64,000 nt of DNA, taken from assembly GCF_949628265.1 (NCBI RefSeq), contig NC_088790.1, forward strand, positions 13,520,545 to 13,584,544. The letters run 5' to 3'. The notes under the pieces are model-generated. The model did no database searches. It had not been told where the DNA came from and saw nothing but the letters and a program-made list of their open reading frames with translations. Shown here in pieces: positions 16,815-29,300 of this stretch. A program made the position numbers and the translations under genes. The DNA comes from Cloeon dipterum (taxonomy: Eukaryota; Arthropoda; Insecta; Ephemeroptera; Baetidae). Each line of letters opens with the position of its first letter. Position 1 is the stretch's first letter.

Positions 16815-18100
16815 ATGAGTCTGCACGTTGCCGATAAGGTAATTTTTCATAAATTCAAATTCGATTCGCACCGGGAAAGGTGACGCACTCTGCAACCACA
16901 TTGTGTTTTGTTATTCTCTCTCCTGGTGTGGCCCATTGCGCGTTAGGGTAGTAAAATCGTAAATCTAGAAGAGCCGGCTATGATATTGATTTTTTCATTG
17001 CGGTCATGCAATATCATGCCAAGGCTTTACAGGTCGGCTCAATAATTGTAATGCTGGTCACAGTAGATACCGTTAACTTTTTCTGTTATTGCTTAAATTG
17101 AAATCATACATACATGATGACATGATTACAAAATTGCTTGGTGGAGACAAAAACAATACAAAAATAGTGAATTTGTCTCTGTGTATATTTTTTTTAAATT
17201 TTATTTTTTAAACTTGCTTTTAAAATTATCCCATTTTTATTGCGGCAATCCAATTTTAAATCCTGTTAGTTTTGGTTGAAATGAGATACGTAATTGAGAA
17301 AACGTAATTTAAAAAAGAATGACCAGTCTCATGTTGTCAGGTTGCGTAATGCGATTATACTTGAATTATCCTTTAAGTGAGTCATGCACAATTTATGCAA
17401 TGCGCGCATGACGCAACCCTAAGTGGGCAATATTTGTTGTTAAAATTATTGCTTTATCTGTGGATTTTTTTTCGTCTTTTTGCACATGACTCAACCCCAC
17501 TTTTGTCTTTCAGGACGACTTCAACAAGAAGTTGGAGGAGGCTGGCAGCAAACTGGTCATTGTGGACTTTTTCGCCACCTGGTGCGGTCCATGCAAGATG
17601 ATTGCTCCCATCCTTGAGGTGTGTAAGCAAACAAAGATAGGAGATAGAGACCGCTCAGATACGCTATTCTTTGAGGGGGATACAAAAGTGACAATTTTTC
17701 TGGTTGAAATTATAGAATTAAATAGTGTTGCCTGTCACTAGTTATTTATTTCCGTTAAAATATTTCCTCTTTGTTTTGTGGTTTTGTTTCATTCCTTATT
17801 TTTACCGCCCATCAACTCGAATTGAATTATTAAAGTTTTAACCTGCAACTTTGAGAAATGCAATTTTTCCAAATAATCATGGAAAAAATAAATTATATTT
17901 TCTGCTTTCAGAGCATGGTCGCTGAAAATCCGAATCTCGTGGTCCTGAAGGTTGACGTGGATGAATGCGAAGACCTGGCAACAGAGTATAGCATCAGCGC
18001 GATGCCCACCTTCATTTTCATTAAGAACAAGACAAAAGTCGACACTCTGACTGGCGCCAATCCAGAGAAGCTTAAAGCCCTCGCTGCCAGTTTACTGTAA
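16815..18100 (+). CDS. Trx-2: Cytosolic thioredoxin
   Basis: Exons 16815-16838, 17514-17618 and 17912-18100 give a complete 105-residue protein, the normal length for cytosolic thioredoxin. The first coding exon is only eight codons (MSLHVADK). Seen: the redox-active WCGPC motif with Cys32 and Cys35, the buried Asp26 (VDFFATWC), the cis-proline in AMPTF at residue 75, and VDVDEC. The protein reduces protein disulfides and is itself kept reduced by thioredoxin reductase; it feeds peroxiredoxins and other targets. There is no targeting extension, so it should be cytosolic/nuclear. The start is set by the family N-terminus and the intron phase. Regulation may involve the E-box at 16607. The 675-bp intron 16839-17513 is AT-rich with nothing recognised. 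The 3'UTR contains a MITE (18173-18308). Confidence 0.97.
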
Positions 18101-18172
18101 TTTGTTTGTTCTTATTTAAAATAAGTGAATATATTCCAGTCCATAATATGACCCCAAAAAAGGATTAAATCA

Positions 18173-18308
18173 TCCTGGCCCTAGCAAAATTGCGTAACTT
18201 TCAACAACCAAACGCGAATTTCCTTGTTGCAAGAAAAAGTCAACAATCAATTCGACAATGAAAATTTGGGTGTTTGTTGAACGTTGCGCAATTTTGCCGG
18301 GACCAGGA
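18173..18308 (+). mobile_element. MITE, copy 2, inside the thioredoxin 3'UTR
   Basis: Terminal inverted repeats are well kept: the left end reads TCCTGGCCC, then GCAAAATTGCG; the right end reads CGCAATTTTGCC, then GGGACCAGGA. The total length is about 136 bp. It lies between the thioredoxin stop codon (18100) and its AATAAA (18486), so it should be transcribed as part of the mRNA. The second copy is at 10896-11030 in the opposite orientation. Confidence 0.78.
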
Positions 18309-18485
18309 CGAAATCTACTTAAGTGGTAAAGCTGCCCACAGTTTGATGCAACGTGTTATGTATTTTAACAAAAAAGTAATCCTTGTGCCTATTCAATTTA
18401 TATTTCCAATTCCAAATATTTTACATTGTTTCCAAAGACACTTATAAGCCTCTCATAGCTTTACACTATTCGGTTTGGCGTTTTA

Positions 18486-18491
18486 AATAAA
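18486..18491 (+). terminator. Poly(A) signal AATAAA of thioredoxin
   Basis: Canonical hexamer 386 bp after the stop codon, with the next gene's promoter about 1 kb further on. No earlier AATAAA was seen in this 3'UTR. Confidence 0.65.
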
Positions 18492-19820
18492 GATGTATTA
18501 TTGCTTCACAAACTGGCGTTTTTTTCTCTTTAGGCATTATTAGAAATATCACCAATTATGTTTGTATAACGATACCTCTGTAAATTATTTAAATTTTAAG
18601 TGCCATCTTAAATCCTCTGGATTATTAGAAGATATGAAGTCTTTCTACTTGAATACGCGTTAGAAGATAAGATAAACAGATAGAAAATGGAGAAAACCCA
18701 AAAGGACCAAAGAATAAATATTATCTTGTCTGCGGAATGTCGTTCAAATCATTTCAAACACCGATCTTTAAGTCAATATAATACGACAAAGTATATTGTA
18801 TAAATTTAATCAAAAAATGATGTTAAAATGAAGCTAGAAATCAAATTTTACCAGAAAAGGCATTTTTGGAATTGGCCTTGAAACGATATAAAATTTTCAA
18901 CGTGCTATGGTATTTTTTAGAACTTAATTTTCCTATTTGCAAAATCTTGTTAAATAGTTATAGATGATGTTTTTAATGCATGCTTAACATATAATATGCA
19001 TATATAATTCAGCACAAAAAACACTATTAAAATTTGGAAATTTTGGGTTCTTTACAACTAAAATCAACTACATGCCACTCTGAAAAACACGGTTAAAGGT
19101 AAAATAATGAATTCTTCGTAAAGGTCAGTGTCATTCATGCCTAGGAATCCAGGTCAAGTCATTAAAAGATTGTGAAATTATCTTCTGCGTTTTGGTATTA
19201 TGACGCGCGATGTTAAATTAACTAAATTAAAAAGAATCGATTATGCTTAGTTGTTTACGGCATAGATTTGTTTTTTGTTTCCTGTAAAACGCGAGCCAAC
19301 TAGACAATAACGTTTATTATATTAACAATGTCCTGTTTTAACTGTTTCTTTTACATTTTTTGCTTCCTTGCCTTCCTTATAATTTGGTCATTATTGTAGT
19401 AAAGTTATTTGGCCTTATTTAAAATTAAAAGCGCGTAAAATTCTTGATGCTCATTGGTCCATCTAGCACTGTTTCATTTTTGCTAACGCGCCATTGACTG
19501 ATAAATTCGAAATTAAGCGCGAACATCTGTTCAGTCGTGCTCCGCGGCCCCTGCGTACACCCTTCCCTTTCTGGTTTCATCGGTTATGTCGCGTGCTATT
19601 CCGGCAATTCCAAGGTCTAACATTTAGAGTTAAGGTCTTCGCTGGACCACTTGGTTGTGTTTCTGCAGATTGTAGGGCTGTTTTGACAGGTTGGTTGATG
19701 AATTTCCTCTTTACATTGTGCTAAATCCTCGAGCAAGCACTCTGGTACAGAAAATTGAGAGATTTTCACGCGCGGTATGCACTTTTTCAGGTGCTTGCTG
19801 AACATTTCCGGCAACAGGTG
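18492..19820 (+). other. Thioredoxin-Cdk1 intergenic region
   Basis: AT-rich spacer followed by the putative Cdk1 promoter and 5'UTR (from about 19450). Nothing else was recognised in 18.5-19.4 kb. Confidence 0.5.
19453..19523 (+). promoter_or_regulatory. Candidate cell-cycle promoter of Cdk1 (CCAAT, CHR-like, E2F-like)
   Basis: An inverted CCAAT box (ATTGG at 19453), a CHR-type TTCGAA (19506-19511) and an E2F-like GCGCGAA (19517-19523) lie within 70 bp, about 300 bp upstream of the Cdk1 start. The same element classes drive cdc2 promoters in animals. Motifs are seen; function is inferred. A 5'UTR exon probably follows, with an acceptor TTTTTCAG near 19790 before the start codon. Confidence 0.4.
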
Positions 19821-22163
19821 ATGGACAACTACGTGAAGCTCGAGAAGCTCGGAGAAGGTTTGCAGAAGCGAATACATATTTATTTTTGAAATTCATCCCG
19901 AATTTTCATTGTTAGGCACGTATGGTGTCGTTTACAAGGGGAAAAATAAACTGACAAACGAGATCGTGGCCCTGAAAAAAATCAGATCAGAGGGCGACGA
20001 TGAAGGTCTTCCTGCCACTGCCATTCGAGAAATTTCACTGCTCAAAGAACTGTGTCATCCTTACATTGTATCGTGAGTTTCCCGAAGAATTTGCGAAAAC
20101 TGATTTTAATTCAAAAAATTACAGTTTAAAAGATGTCCTCATGGATGAGACTACGCTGCACCTGGTCTTTGAACACATGAGTATGGACCTGAGAAAATTC
20201 ATGGATGTGAGGGAACTGAACGCGGAAAAGATCAGGTCGTTCCTCTACCAGGTAGCTGTTTTGAGGTCTCAAACTGCGCACTTGACCTGACAGAATCTTT
20301 CCAGATCCTTGTCGCCATTCTGTTCTGTCACAAGCGTAGAGTGCTTCACAGAGACCTGAAGCCACAGAACCTGCTGGTCAGCTATGACGGCCGCATTATC
20401 AAAATCGCTGACTTTGGTCTCGGTAGGGCTTTTGGGGTGCCCCTGAGGGCATACACGCACGAGGTCGTCACCCTGTGGTACAGGGCGCCAGAAATCTTGC
20501 TCGGCGGCCTCAGGTACTCCTGCCCTGTGGACATCTGGTCCATCGCCTGCATCTTCGCAGAGATGGTGAACAAACGCCCGCTGTTCCAAGGCGATTCTGA
20601 GATTGATCAAATCTTCAGGATATTCAGGTCAGTTGGGGTTTCTCTTGACATTGAACATTGACTGCTGCCATACCTTAATTAGTCAAACATTGACAGTTCA
20701 TTTGCAATTTTCTGATAGCTTTTTGGCGTGTACATTTTCTAATTTTAACATCAACGCTGAAAAATCTAATTTGGTATTCGGCTGATATTTGGAGAAACGA
20801 CAAGTGTAGTACTACTTCTTCCTGTTTGAAATATTTCCCCCTGAATAACCCCCAATAAGTTAAACCGATTTTAACCTATAGGAAATAAAAAGACTTTACA
20901 CAGTTTTAATGGACAAAGTTGAAAACTTATATATTTATTTAATTTTAAGACCTAGAAAGAAGTTTCAAACGGATTGTGCCCTTTGACAGCACTATAGTAC
21001 GCGTCTAAAAAATAAAAAAAATACCTCTTGGATATTTGAAATTTTAATGGGTTGTTATGTGCATTGAAAGAATTACTAGAAAAGACAACATGCTACTGGA
21101 AAGTGTGTTAAGTTTGTTTGCAAATTTGCTATTAGGAAATAATGAATTTTGTTATCACTAGGGTTAGGACTTGGAGACAACCGAATATTTTTTCTTGGCG
21201 CCTGATTAACTATTGGACGCCAATTTTCAGCACAAATCACACAATTTAAAGCAAATTTTTAGTCTGTCTAATGGCATCTAAATCGCTTGTATAGACAGAC
21301 AAATTTTAAAACGCTAAAATTGGTCTGCAATTATGGATAATTTTCTTCAAAAAATATTCTTTTCATAAAGTTTTCAATTAATAAAAATTGTTTTTGTTGG
21401 TGCTGGAAATAGCAAAGTCAAATTGATGTTGAGATTTGATCATATTACATTGTTAATTTCCGACTTCTAAAGAGCTTGGGATAAGGATTTGGATTTAGAA
21501 AAATTCCTGATTGTATTTTTTAATATCCAAGGTTACAGTTGCACCACAAAATTTGACCTCATAACTTTTTGTAGAAATGAAAAACGTGTAAACATTCTTA
21601 AATTGGCCCCTAAACTATAAATATCGCTTTTTAGAAGGAAAACCCCCCTTTATAAATCCCCAACCCTAGTTATCATTGCTCCAATCCATAAAAATATTTG
21701 TTTTTGCAAGTCCATGCGGACATCATAGGGTAAATCATGTGGGAAAAATCTGGATTAGATCTGCGATCAGAAAATCTATACCGAGGAGTTACCCTACCCT
21801 CAAACGAAACTCAAAAAATGACTTTTTTGATGTTTTTAAAAATTGGTTCATTTTCTAGGACTTTGAGGACCCCCGACGAGGAAATTTGGCCTGGAGTGAG
21901 CGAGTTACCTGACTACAAGCCGACTTTTCCGCAGTGGCGCCAGAACAACCTCAAATCCTCAATGCCTACGATGAGCCCGGCGGCGTTGGACATCTTGCAG
22001 GTATTTCAAAACGATGCAAATAAGTTGAGCCTAGTCTGCATCAATTTTGTTTTAGAAAATGCTGATTTACTGCCCAGGCCAGAGACTGACGGCCAAGGAC
22101 GCTGTGAAGCACCCATACTTTGATGGATTCAACACAGACAGCCTGCCTGCTGTAGCCGACTGA
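19821..22163 (+). CDS. Cdk1: Cyclin-dependent kinase 1 (cdc2)
   Basis: Exons 19821-19857, 19916-20072, 20125-20251, 20305-20627, 21859-22000 and 22056-22163 join in phase to 297 residues, the usual Cdk1 length. Seen: GEGTYG with Thr14 and Tyr15 (Wee1/Cdc25 sites), catalytic Lys33, the cyclin-binding helix, HRDLKPQN (Asp124), DFGLGR (Asp143) as in fly Cdk1, activation Thr158 in [14 protein letters not shown], then [13 protein letters not shown] and the end segment KHPYF. The kinase drives entry into mitosis with cyclins A and B. Odd: residues 45-51 read PATAIRE instead of the nearly invariant PSTAIRE (Ser46 to Ala), and the linker before the SFLYQ helix is about four residues shorter than in fly or human, which offsets a longer C-terminus. 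Intron 20628-21858 (1231 bp) holds a 512-bp inverted-repeat element. ATTAAA at 22343-22348 is a likely poly(A) signal. Confidence 0.95.
21158..21669. mobile_element. 512-bp non-autonomous DNA transposon with TIRs and a 6-bp duplication
   Basis: Begins CTAGGGTTAGG and ends CCAACCCTAG, so the termini are inverted repeats of about 11-15 bp. The hexamer TTATCA stands directly outside both ends (21152-21157 and 21670-21675), as expected of a target-site duplication. An internal stem pairs TAGTCTGTCTA with the complementary TATAGACAGAC about 30 bp later. No coding frame was seen. It lies in the fourth-to-fifth exon intron of Cdk1. Confidence 0.75.
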
Positions 22164-23390
22164 GTTTGAGTTTGTCACCCTCTTACTGGATCTGTCCTAT
22201 CCGCATTAATTGCTGCCTTAATTAATTACCTAGTTGTTAAAGTGTAAAACTGAGGTTCTGTGAAAAACTGTTGTACATATTATTAATCCTTCCAATGATG
22301 CCTTTTACCACTGAAATAATCACAACAATGGAGAGCTGAGAAATTAAAGTCAAAGCTTATTTAATGAAATACTGGGTTTAATTTCTGTATTTCTCAACTG
22401 AATAGTTAGTAGGAGTCTTGATAAAAAAATTTGCCGCAATTTAATATAATTCGTTGACAACTGAGTGGGGAACACTTACAAAAGTCATCGGAACTGAGGG
22501 GATAGCTTCTAGTTTGTGGAATCCGGGTGTGTGACTAGAAGAAAACCATGCAACTGATTTTTCTCGAATAGGTTACTCGTACATCATGCATTTCCGGGTT
22601 ACTGGCTCACAGCCCATATTATACAAAAACAAATTGTGCGAGTTGAAATCAACAGGACCAACAACATAAATTATCTGCCTCGCTCGCACTTCTTTCTCAC
22701 CTACATTAACAATTAATCGTCAAAATCTGAAGAATGTTCTCTAGTGTACATCTAACTGTAGTTTTTAGTTATTATCTTTTGCAAGGAATCTCAATTTCTG
22801 ACAAATTTACACGTCATATTATTCGGAATATAAATTACACGTTAATCTAAAATAGTGATAATGCGGTTAATTAATACTGGAAGATCAAAGTGGAATGGTT
22901 CAACTGAAAAAAATGCATTTTTCCGGTTAAGTAAAGTGAGCCGCTTGTGAAGTAAAATCGCGTGGGGCAGAAGAGGAAAGAGAGGAACAGAACCCAAAGT
23001 TGCGTCGTATCCAACGCTAGTTTCATTTTAGTAAGACCAATATTATGAAGCTAATACACTAAAAGAATTACTAAAAACCTCCAAGCACCGGTTTAAAAAT
23101 ATAAATAGCTCTCTTTCCTGCTTCCACGGTGAAAATCTTTTTTGAAACAAGTCGGGTCGATAAAAGACATGCGTGTTCATCACATTTTGAGGCCTTATTT
23201 CGAAGCAAACGAAAAATAAATATCCTCCCAGGATCTGAGGTGTGTGTGTGCTGAATAGAGTGAAGAGGTGCTTGCCTTTTGTCGTCAAACCATAAAAAGT
23301 CGTCCGCTCGCAGCACCACAATAAACTAACGTAACATTCGTGAGAATAATAATTATTACAATATCAAATGCCGTGTGCTGGGGCTGGGGG
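22164..23390. other. Convergent 3' region between Cdk1 and the CCSER-like gene
   Basis: Holds the Cdk1 3'UTR (ATTAAA at 22343) and the 3'UTR of the gene on the other strand. I could not place the latter's poly(A) signal with confidence. No other feature seen. Confidence 0.5.
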
Positions 23391-26300
23391 TTACGAGTTG
23401 ACTCTCCTCTGCTGGGGGATCGGAATGCCGTGTAGCGCCTCCTTGGACGCGCCCTTGGAATGGAGGTGGTGGTTGTTGTTGAGGACGAACAACGGCTTCT
23501 GCAGCTTTGGGCCGTCCACATCCGACTTGTGCTGCTTCAGGTTTTCAGTCGAAGTGCTGTAAATTCAAAGTGGAAATTAAATTTTGGGGCACAGAGTCAA
23601 CACTTAAGGTTTTATGAAAATGATTAATATAACAATAAAATAGTGATACTATTCCTTACAAAGAAACCTTGCACACCTTCTGATTTGAAAAGCTTGTGTT
23701 TCAGACCTATAGACTTCCATTGAGTTTAAGAAAATGACTAATGCAAATTTTGTATCAAGTTACGGAGTCTAACCTTAGTCTTATGGGGATTTCCATGTTA
23801 TTTAATGGGAAATTTTTGCCAAATCATGATGACTTTGGTATGCAGACTCTCCACCACGAAATGAAATGATCAACGACTTTGATAATTTATAATTTTTTCT
23901 AGATTTTTTTTTGTATAAAATCATTTGATTTTTATATGTGGTTTCAAAAAGTGGCGTTTGGCTAGCAAACGGGTCAAAATAATTTGAAAATTTGATAAGT
24001 GCTAATTTTTAGTTGTTACCAACATAAAAACTTTTGAATTCATATTAAAGAATATTAGTAAGCCTGATGTAAATACTTTCGACTAGACGCGGACGATGTT
24101 TACATTTACAGTACAGAAGTGTGTACATGTGTTACAAAATATCGTAAGGTATGCCAGGTTTCATTGTTGGCTTAAATAAATTTTGTAACTGGAAGAAAAT
24201 GAGTAAGGAAAAATGTGAAGCACAGAAACGATTTGGAAGAATTTGATCTCTTAGTTCCTATATTTAATAAAACTTCATAGAGATGCTACCTTTTTCCCTG
24301 GAAACTCCCCTTAAAAACGAAGCTTAACTGACCCATCATTGCATGAGACTCAACAAAGCTGATAAAAGCTGCAGTGGATGGGAAAGATAGAATCTTCCAC
24401 ATTGTGTTTGCGTTAAAGCAGATTTCCCTGACAGTGAGACTGAGTGGAGTGAAGGCGACAGAGCAAACTTATAGCGAGAATTTCTATCAATAAACGAAAC
24501 GACGTCTAGCCGAAGGAAGCAGAAAATATGTGCAGTGTCTATAGCACAAGCAGAGCTCAGAATTTTCGCACAGGAACTTACCCTGTAGGTCTGCTTTGTC
24601 ACCGTTAATCAAAATGCAGCGATCAAAAACACAAGAGAGTCAAAAACGGTTTTCCATTTGAGTAATAATATATGTATGTAGAGAGACGGGCTCGAAAAAT
24701 TGAAAGTACCTCGACGGGTCATATGAGTGTGTGACAGAGTTAATAGGTTAGATGAGCCCACAACAAAACATGCACTCCAGTGAGAGCTGCCATTCCTAGA
24801 ATGGCGTCTGTATTTCGTACCTGTCCTATCCTGAAGCTGCAGCCGACAGCGCAAGGGTGAGAAACACACGCATTATTTTGTTAGTTAGTCAAGCAGATTT
24901 AGAGCAAAATGACGTGAAAGCAAAAGATGGGGCAAGATATCTCACCTGACTAGAGGGCCACTTCCATCAGCGGGCACGCTGTGTGCCATCGTTGAGCCCA
25001 TTGACACAGGTCGAATCTGCAGGAGGAATTGAGAAATCAGGAAATGCGGATCAAGAGGGGATCCTGCTTACCCTTTCTGTCTGTGTGGCTACGTTCGTCT
25101 TTTCAGCTGCGTTCTCTGGCGAACTGTCGATTCCGCAGTACTTTGTCATCTGCTGTTGCAGTAGGGAAATCGTCCTGTCTTTTTCGCTTAACTGCTGTTT
25201 TAAAAATATTACCTGGAATAATTCAAGAATAAAATAGCATGTTCAACTAGATTTGTCAAACTATTTCATACTTTGCACTTAAAAGTTTTATTTTTGTATA
25301 TTTTTTACTCTCTTAAAATTAGTTAATTGAGTTTCTATTTAGTTTTAAGTATACAGTGAGGCTCTTGTATATTAATTGCAGAGTTATTATATCTAAAAAA
25401 TTTCAACTCACTTGACGCCTGAGATCCACGTTATCCTCCTCTGTAGACACACTGGGGTGGTGGTCTTCCTTTTCAAATCCATCACTGTTGGCCAAATTAT
25501 AGTAGAGGCCGCTTATCTGAGGGCAAATTAAAACAGAATCATGAGCCTCAAGAGCAGCAAACGCGTCACACAACTTACACTCAGCGAAGAGTCGAACGGG
25601 TTTCTGACGTCGGCATCCTGCAGGGTGCGTTTCAGCTTCAGCAAATCAGTCTTAAGTGATCGGATGTCGTGGAGGATGTTCTGGTTGGCCAGCCACTCGC
25701 CATCCACCGAGCTGACCGAGGAGCGCGGCGGCCGAAGCGGCGAGTTGTACGACTGGCGGCCCACCTCCGAGTTGCTTGACGCCCTTGACCGCAGCGACGG
25801 CGGCGTCTGATGGGCCGGAGCCTGTCCTCCGCATCTGTTGGCACAAAACGAGCATATTGCTGTTTGTTCTCATCCAAGGTAAAGTACATGGTAAAAAAAA
25901 TATTTAGATGAAGAAAGGTTAAAATGCTAGCGGAATACTGATAAATCAGACCGAAGACATCGAGATGCGCCTCTTGAATTAGCGATTATTTGAATGTCTA
26001 ATTTTTCTCCCCTCACAGGGAAACCTTGGGTTCATTCCGCCATGACTTGCAATATTTTTCTTCAAATGTTTTCACTTTGGGGATGTTTACATGGACCACC
26101 AGTCTTAAGTTTTCAATCTACTATTTTTTGGAGTTAAGAACTGGGCAAATGTTTTTTAAAAAAATACTTTTAAAAAAATGAAAGTTTTGTTCAATCGTGA
26201 TGGTTATTGGTTTATAGACTCCCTTTGATGAGACGAATTGATACAGGGTTCTTTTTGGACTTTTCCATATTTTTTGTATTTTTAATATTTCAAATGTCTG

Positions 26301-29300
26301 AATTTAACGTTTGCAATTAATTTAAAATTTAATAAATTTTTACAAGATTTTTTTATATTGCCAAATATTGCTAAATTGTTGAATGTCAGCACAATAAGTT
26401 TTTTCCCAAAATATTTGATTTGTTGAGGAGCCACAAGCCATTAAGTAATACCATGCGCAAAAAAATTGTACAAAAATCAGGACGGTACAGTTAACAATTA
26501 CAGTGTCGCATTTTAATTTAATCATAACTATTTCAATAGCCATTTTCCTCGAATAACGGATCTTGAATTATATCAACGGCTAATTCAATTATAATGACCT
26601 GAATTAGTACTTCATAATGTCATTACTACGTCAGATTTGATTTCCAGAACCGCTATTTATAAAATTTAAATATAACTGTCAATTCCTCTTTGAACTCTGA
26701 GAGATTTCAACTCCACATTTGAAGTTTATTTTCCTGAACATGAGTTTTTCGTATTTTCTGCTCATTCCATTCATACGATTGCTAATTCTGAGTTATGCGT
26801 GTCACAGAAACCACGGCTGAAACCCAAGAAATGTGATTTCTCTGACGATGCACGCCGCAAAACGTGGAAGATGCGATGGCGACAGGCGACAACTAAGCCG
26901 TCGATTTCTCACAGCCGCGGTTTTCGCCTGACACGCATATATGCTCTGGGACAAATCAACGCGCGTGGTAAGAAAAAAACCGCAGGCTAAAATCATCAAT
27001 TTCAGCCAACGCGAAGCGGTCAGAAAAATGACGCTGCTACTTTCAATTCCAAAGTGGATAATTAGAATACCTCGTTTATTGTTAACAGCGTGCTATGAGA
27101 AAATCAACGAGTTCCTACCATTCACTATGAATTTACAGTTATTATAAGGTAAAAAAAGATTCTAATGAGTGTCTCAGCAACGAAAACGTCATTAGAAGGG
27201 CAATAAAAATGTTAATTAAAGGAAACGCATGCTGCAGCAGCAACCACGCATTCCAAGGTCAGTATCCTGCGAGTAATCAGTCTGGATCAACAGGATGCCG
27301 CAGAAGTGGGTATTATCGAGAAAACATGTTTTGTCAAAACCAGAAGTGAAATTAAACGATCAGTTTCTATTTTTTCTCACTTAAACGCAATAAATTAAAA
27401 TTGTAATTAACATAATATAATTTAAAATCAATAAGCCACTTTTCTGCACTTTTCACTTCCCAGAGAATCAAACCATTCTCATCAAGCAGTGCTTGATTTC
27501 ATTCATTATCTTGGAATTTTAATTATTGCTACTTGGCTTCCCGACGGGACTTTGGGTATTGATTCTGTTCGGTGTTCTTTCTCAATTCTTAGATTTTTGC
27601 ATTATAGGTCTCACTGGCTGCGCGCACTGATCAAGCCGAACGAATCACTCAGAAAACGCGTGGCGTTGGTTCATGTCCCTCGTGTGGATTCGATTTGCAC
27701 TTTGAACCGCGGTGGCTCAGTGCACGACCTGTTCATCTCGACTCTCGCAGCTCGCTCGGCGGCCGATCGCGGAAGAAACACACAGATAGCGAGCGAGACA
27801 AAAGGGCCGAGAGCACAAAAAGCGGCCACGCTCGGCTGCGCAAGAAGCTGCCGTGCACCTGCAGAGCCCGTGTGCTGGTGCCGGCAGAATAATTTTTCCA
27901 CCTCCGCTGCGGATCGGGTTTCGGTTTCCTCCTTTTGCGCCGAAATACGACGCGAATTAGGAAAATTGTGGCGAGCATTTTAGCCGGTGTGAGTTTCTCT
28001 AGACAATTAAACGCGCTTTACTGTTTGTCATAATTTACAGTTTTAACAACAGAGCGATTAGTGGTGAGCAGGAATGAATCGGAATCAGGAACTAACGAGA
28101 TTATGAGGTCGGAAGTAAATCTTTGCCTGTTACGGACAGAAATAAATATTAATTTAAACATTCTTCCGCATTAGCCAAAGAAAGAGCGGCTTGTTTCACG
28201 AGCCAACCGTGAAATCTTGAGGCCAGAGCGGATTCAATCTCGACTAGCTTATACAAACAATAAAACGATTACCGCGTCCAAGCTATTGAAAAAGACCAGT
28301 CGGATAAACGCTAGCGTGCGTTGCTCGACCGACCAATTCCAGTACGGCTACAAATAACAATGTGTTTGCGATTGCACTTGCCGCCCACGAGAAAGAAAGG
28401 TAAAGTAACCGTTTCAGCCTCCCACAATTCAACTGCGGTACCGAGTGAATAATGTCAGCGAGGCCACTTATAAAACACACACATGTCAAAAATGGGAGTA
28501 ATTTTGCGTTCGTCCATTCTTTATCTGAGCTTTGTACGCAATCAACGATAGGAGCGACGTTTTATCGGCTCGCATGATTGGATGGATACTTTAAGCTTAT
28601 TGACAACAACTACTCGCGTGAATCATCAGGCACGGCTTGCAACAGATATTGGCGAAGACAATATTAGTAATTGACAAACTAAAAATAATAATTTACAATT
28701 CACAGTTAAGGACGAATAATGGTTTTTAAAAGCGTGAAAATTTCCCACAAGCGGAATCCGTACAAGTGAGAAGCAAATGTCTTCTGCTCCGACAAAGAGG
28801 GGTAAGAAAAATTACCGTTGAAGCGCCGTGGGCAGTCTGGTGGCGTTGGCCACCCCGTTGGGGGTGGTGGCCACCCTTCGGGGTATCCTGCCGCCGCTGG
28901 AAGCCAGTTTTGGTTGCGCTCCGACACTTTTGCGGCTACCGCTCGCCTCTGACTAACCAACTCTGCGCGCAGCTCTCTCGAGCCAGCCAGCCGCAGGAGA
29001 CCCCTTCTACTGCGGCGAAAAATGTTTGTTGCTTTCTCACAACAACATAAACACTCGCTCTCGCGTCGCGCATATGCTCGAGACCTCTCAAGTCTCTTGC
29101 CTCTGCACGGAATGAAAGAAAGCGTGCTCCACCGACAACGACTACTCTTCTTTAATTAGTGTGTGGCACTGAATTGGACGCGACCTTATGCAACTCGAGC
29201 GGCCATAAACTGCGGTCTTGCAGCAAAAACGGGTGTGCCCAGCGGTGACGAGCTCTCTGGGATCGAAAGAGCAGCGAAAATATCGAGCGTAGATAGTAGT

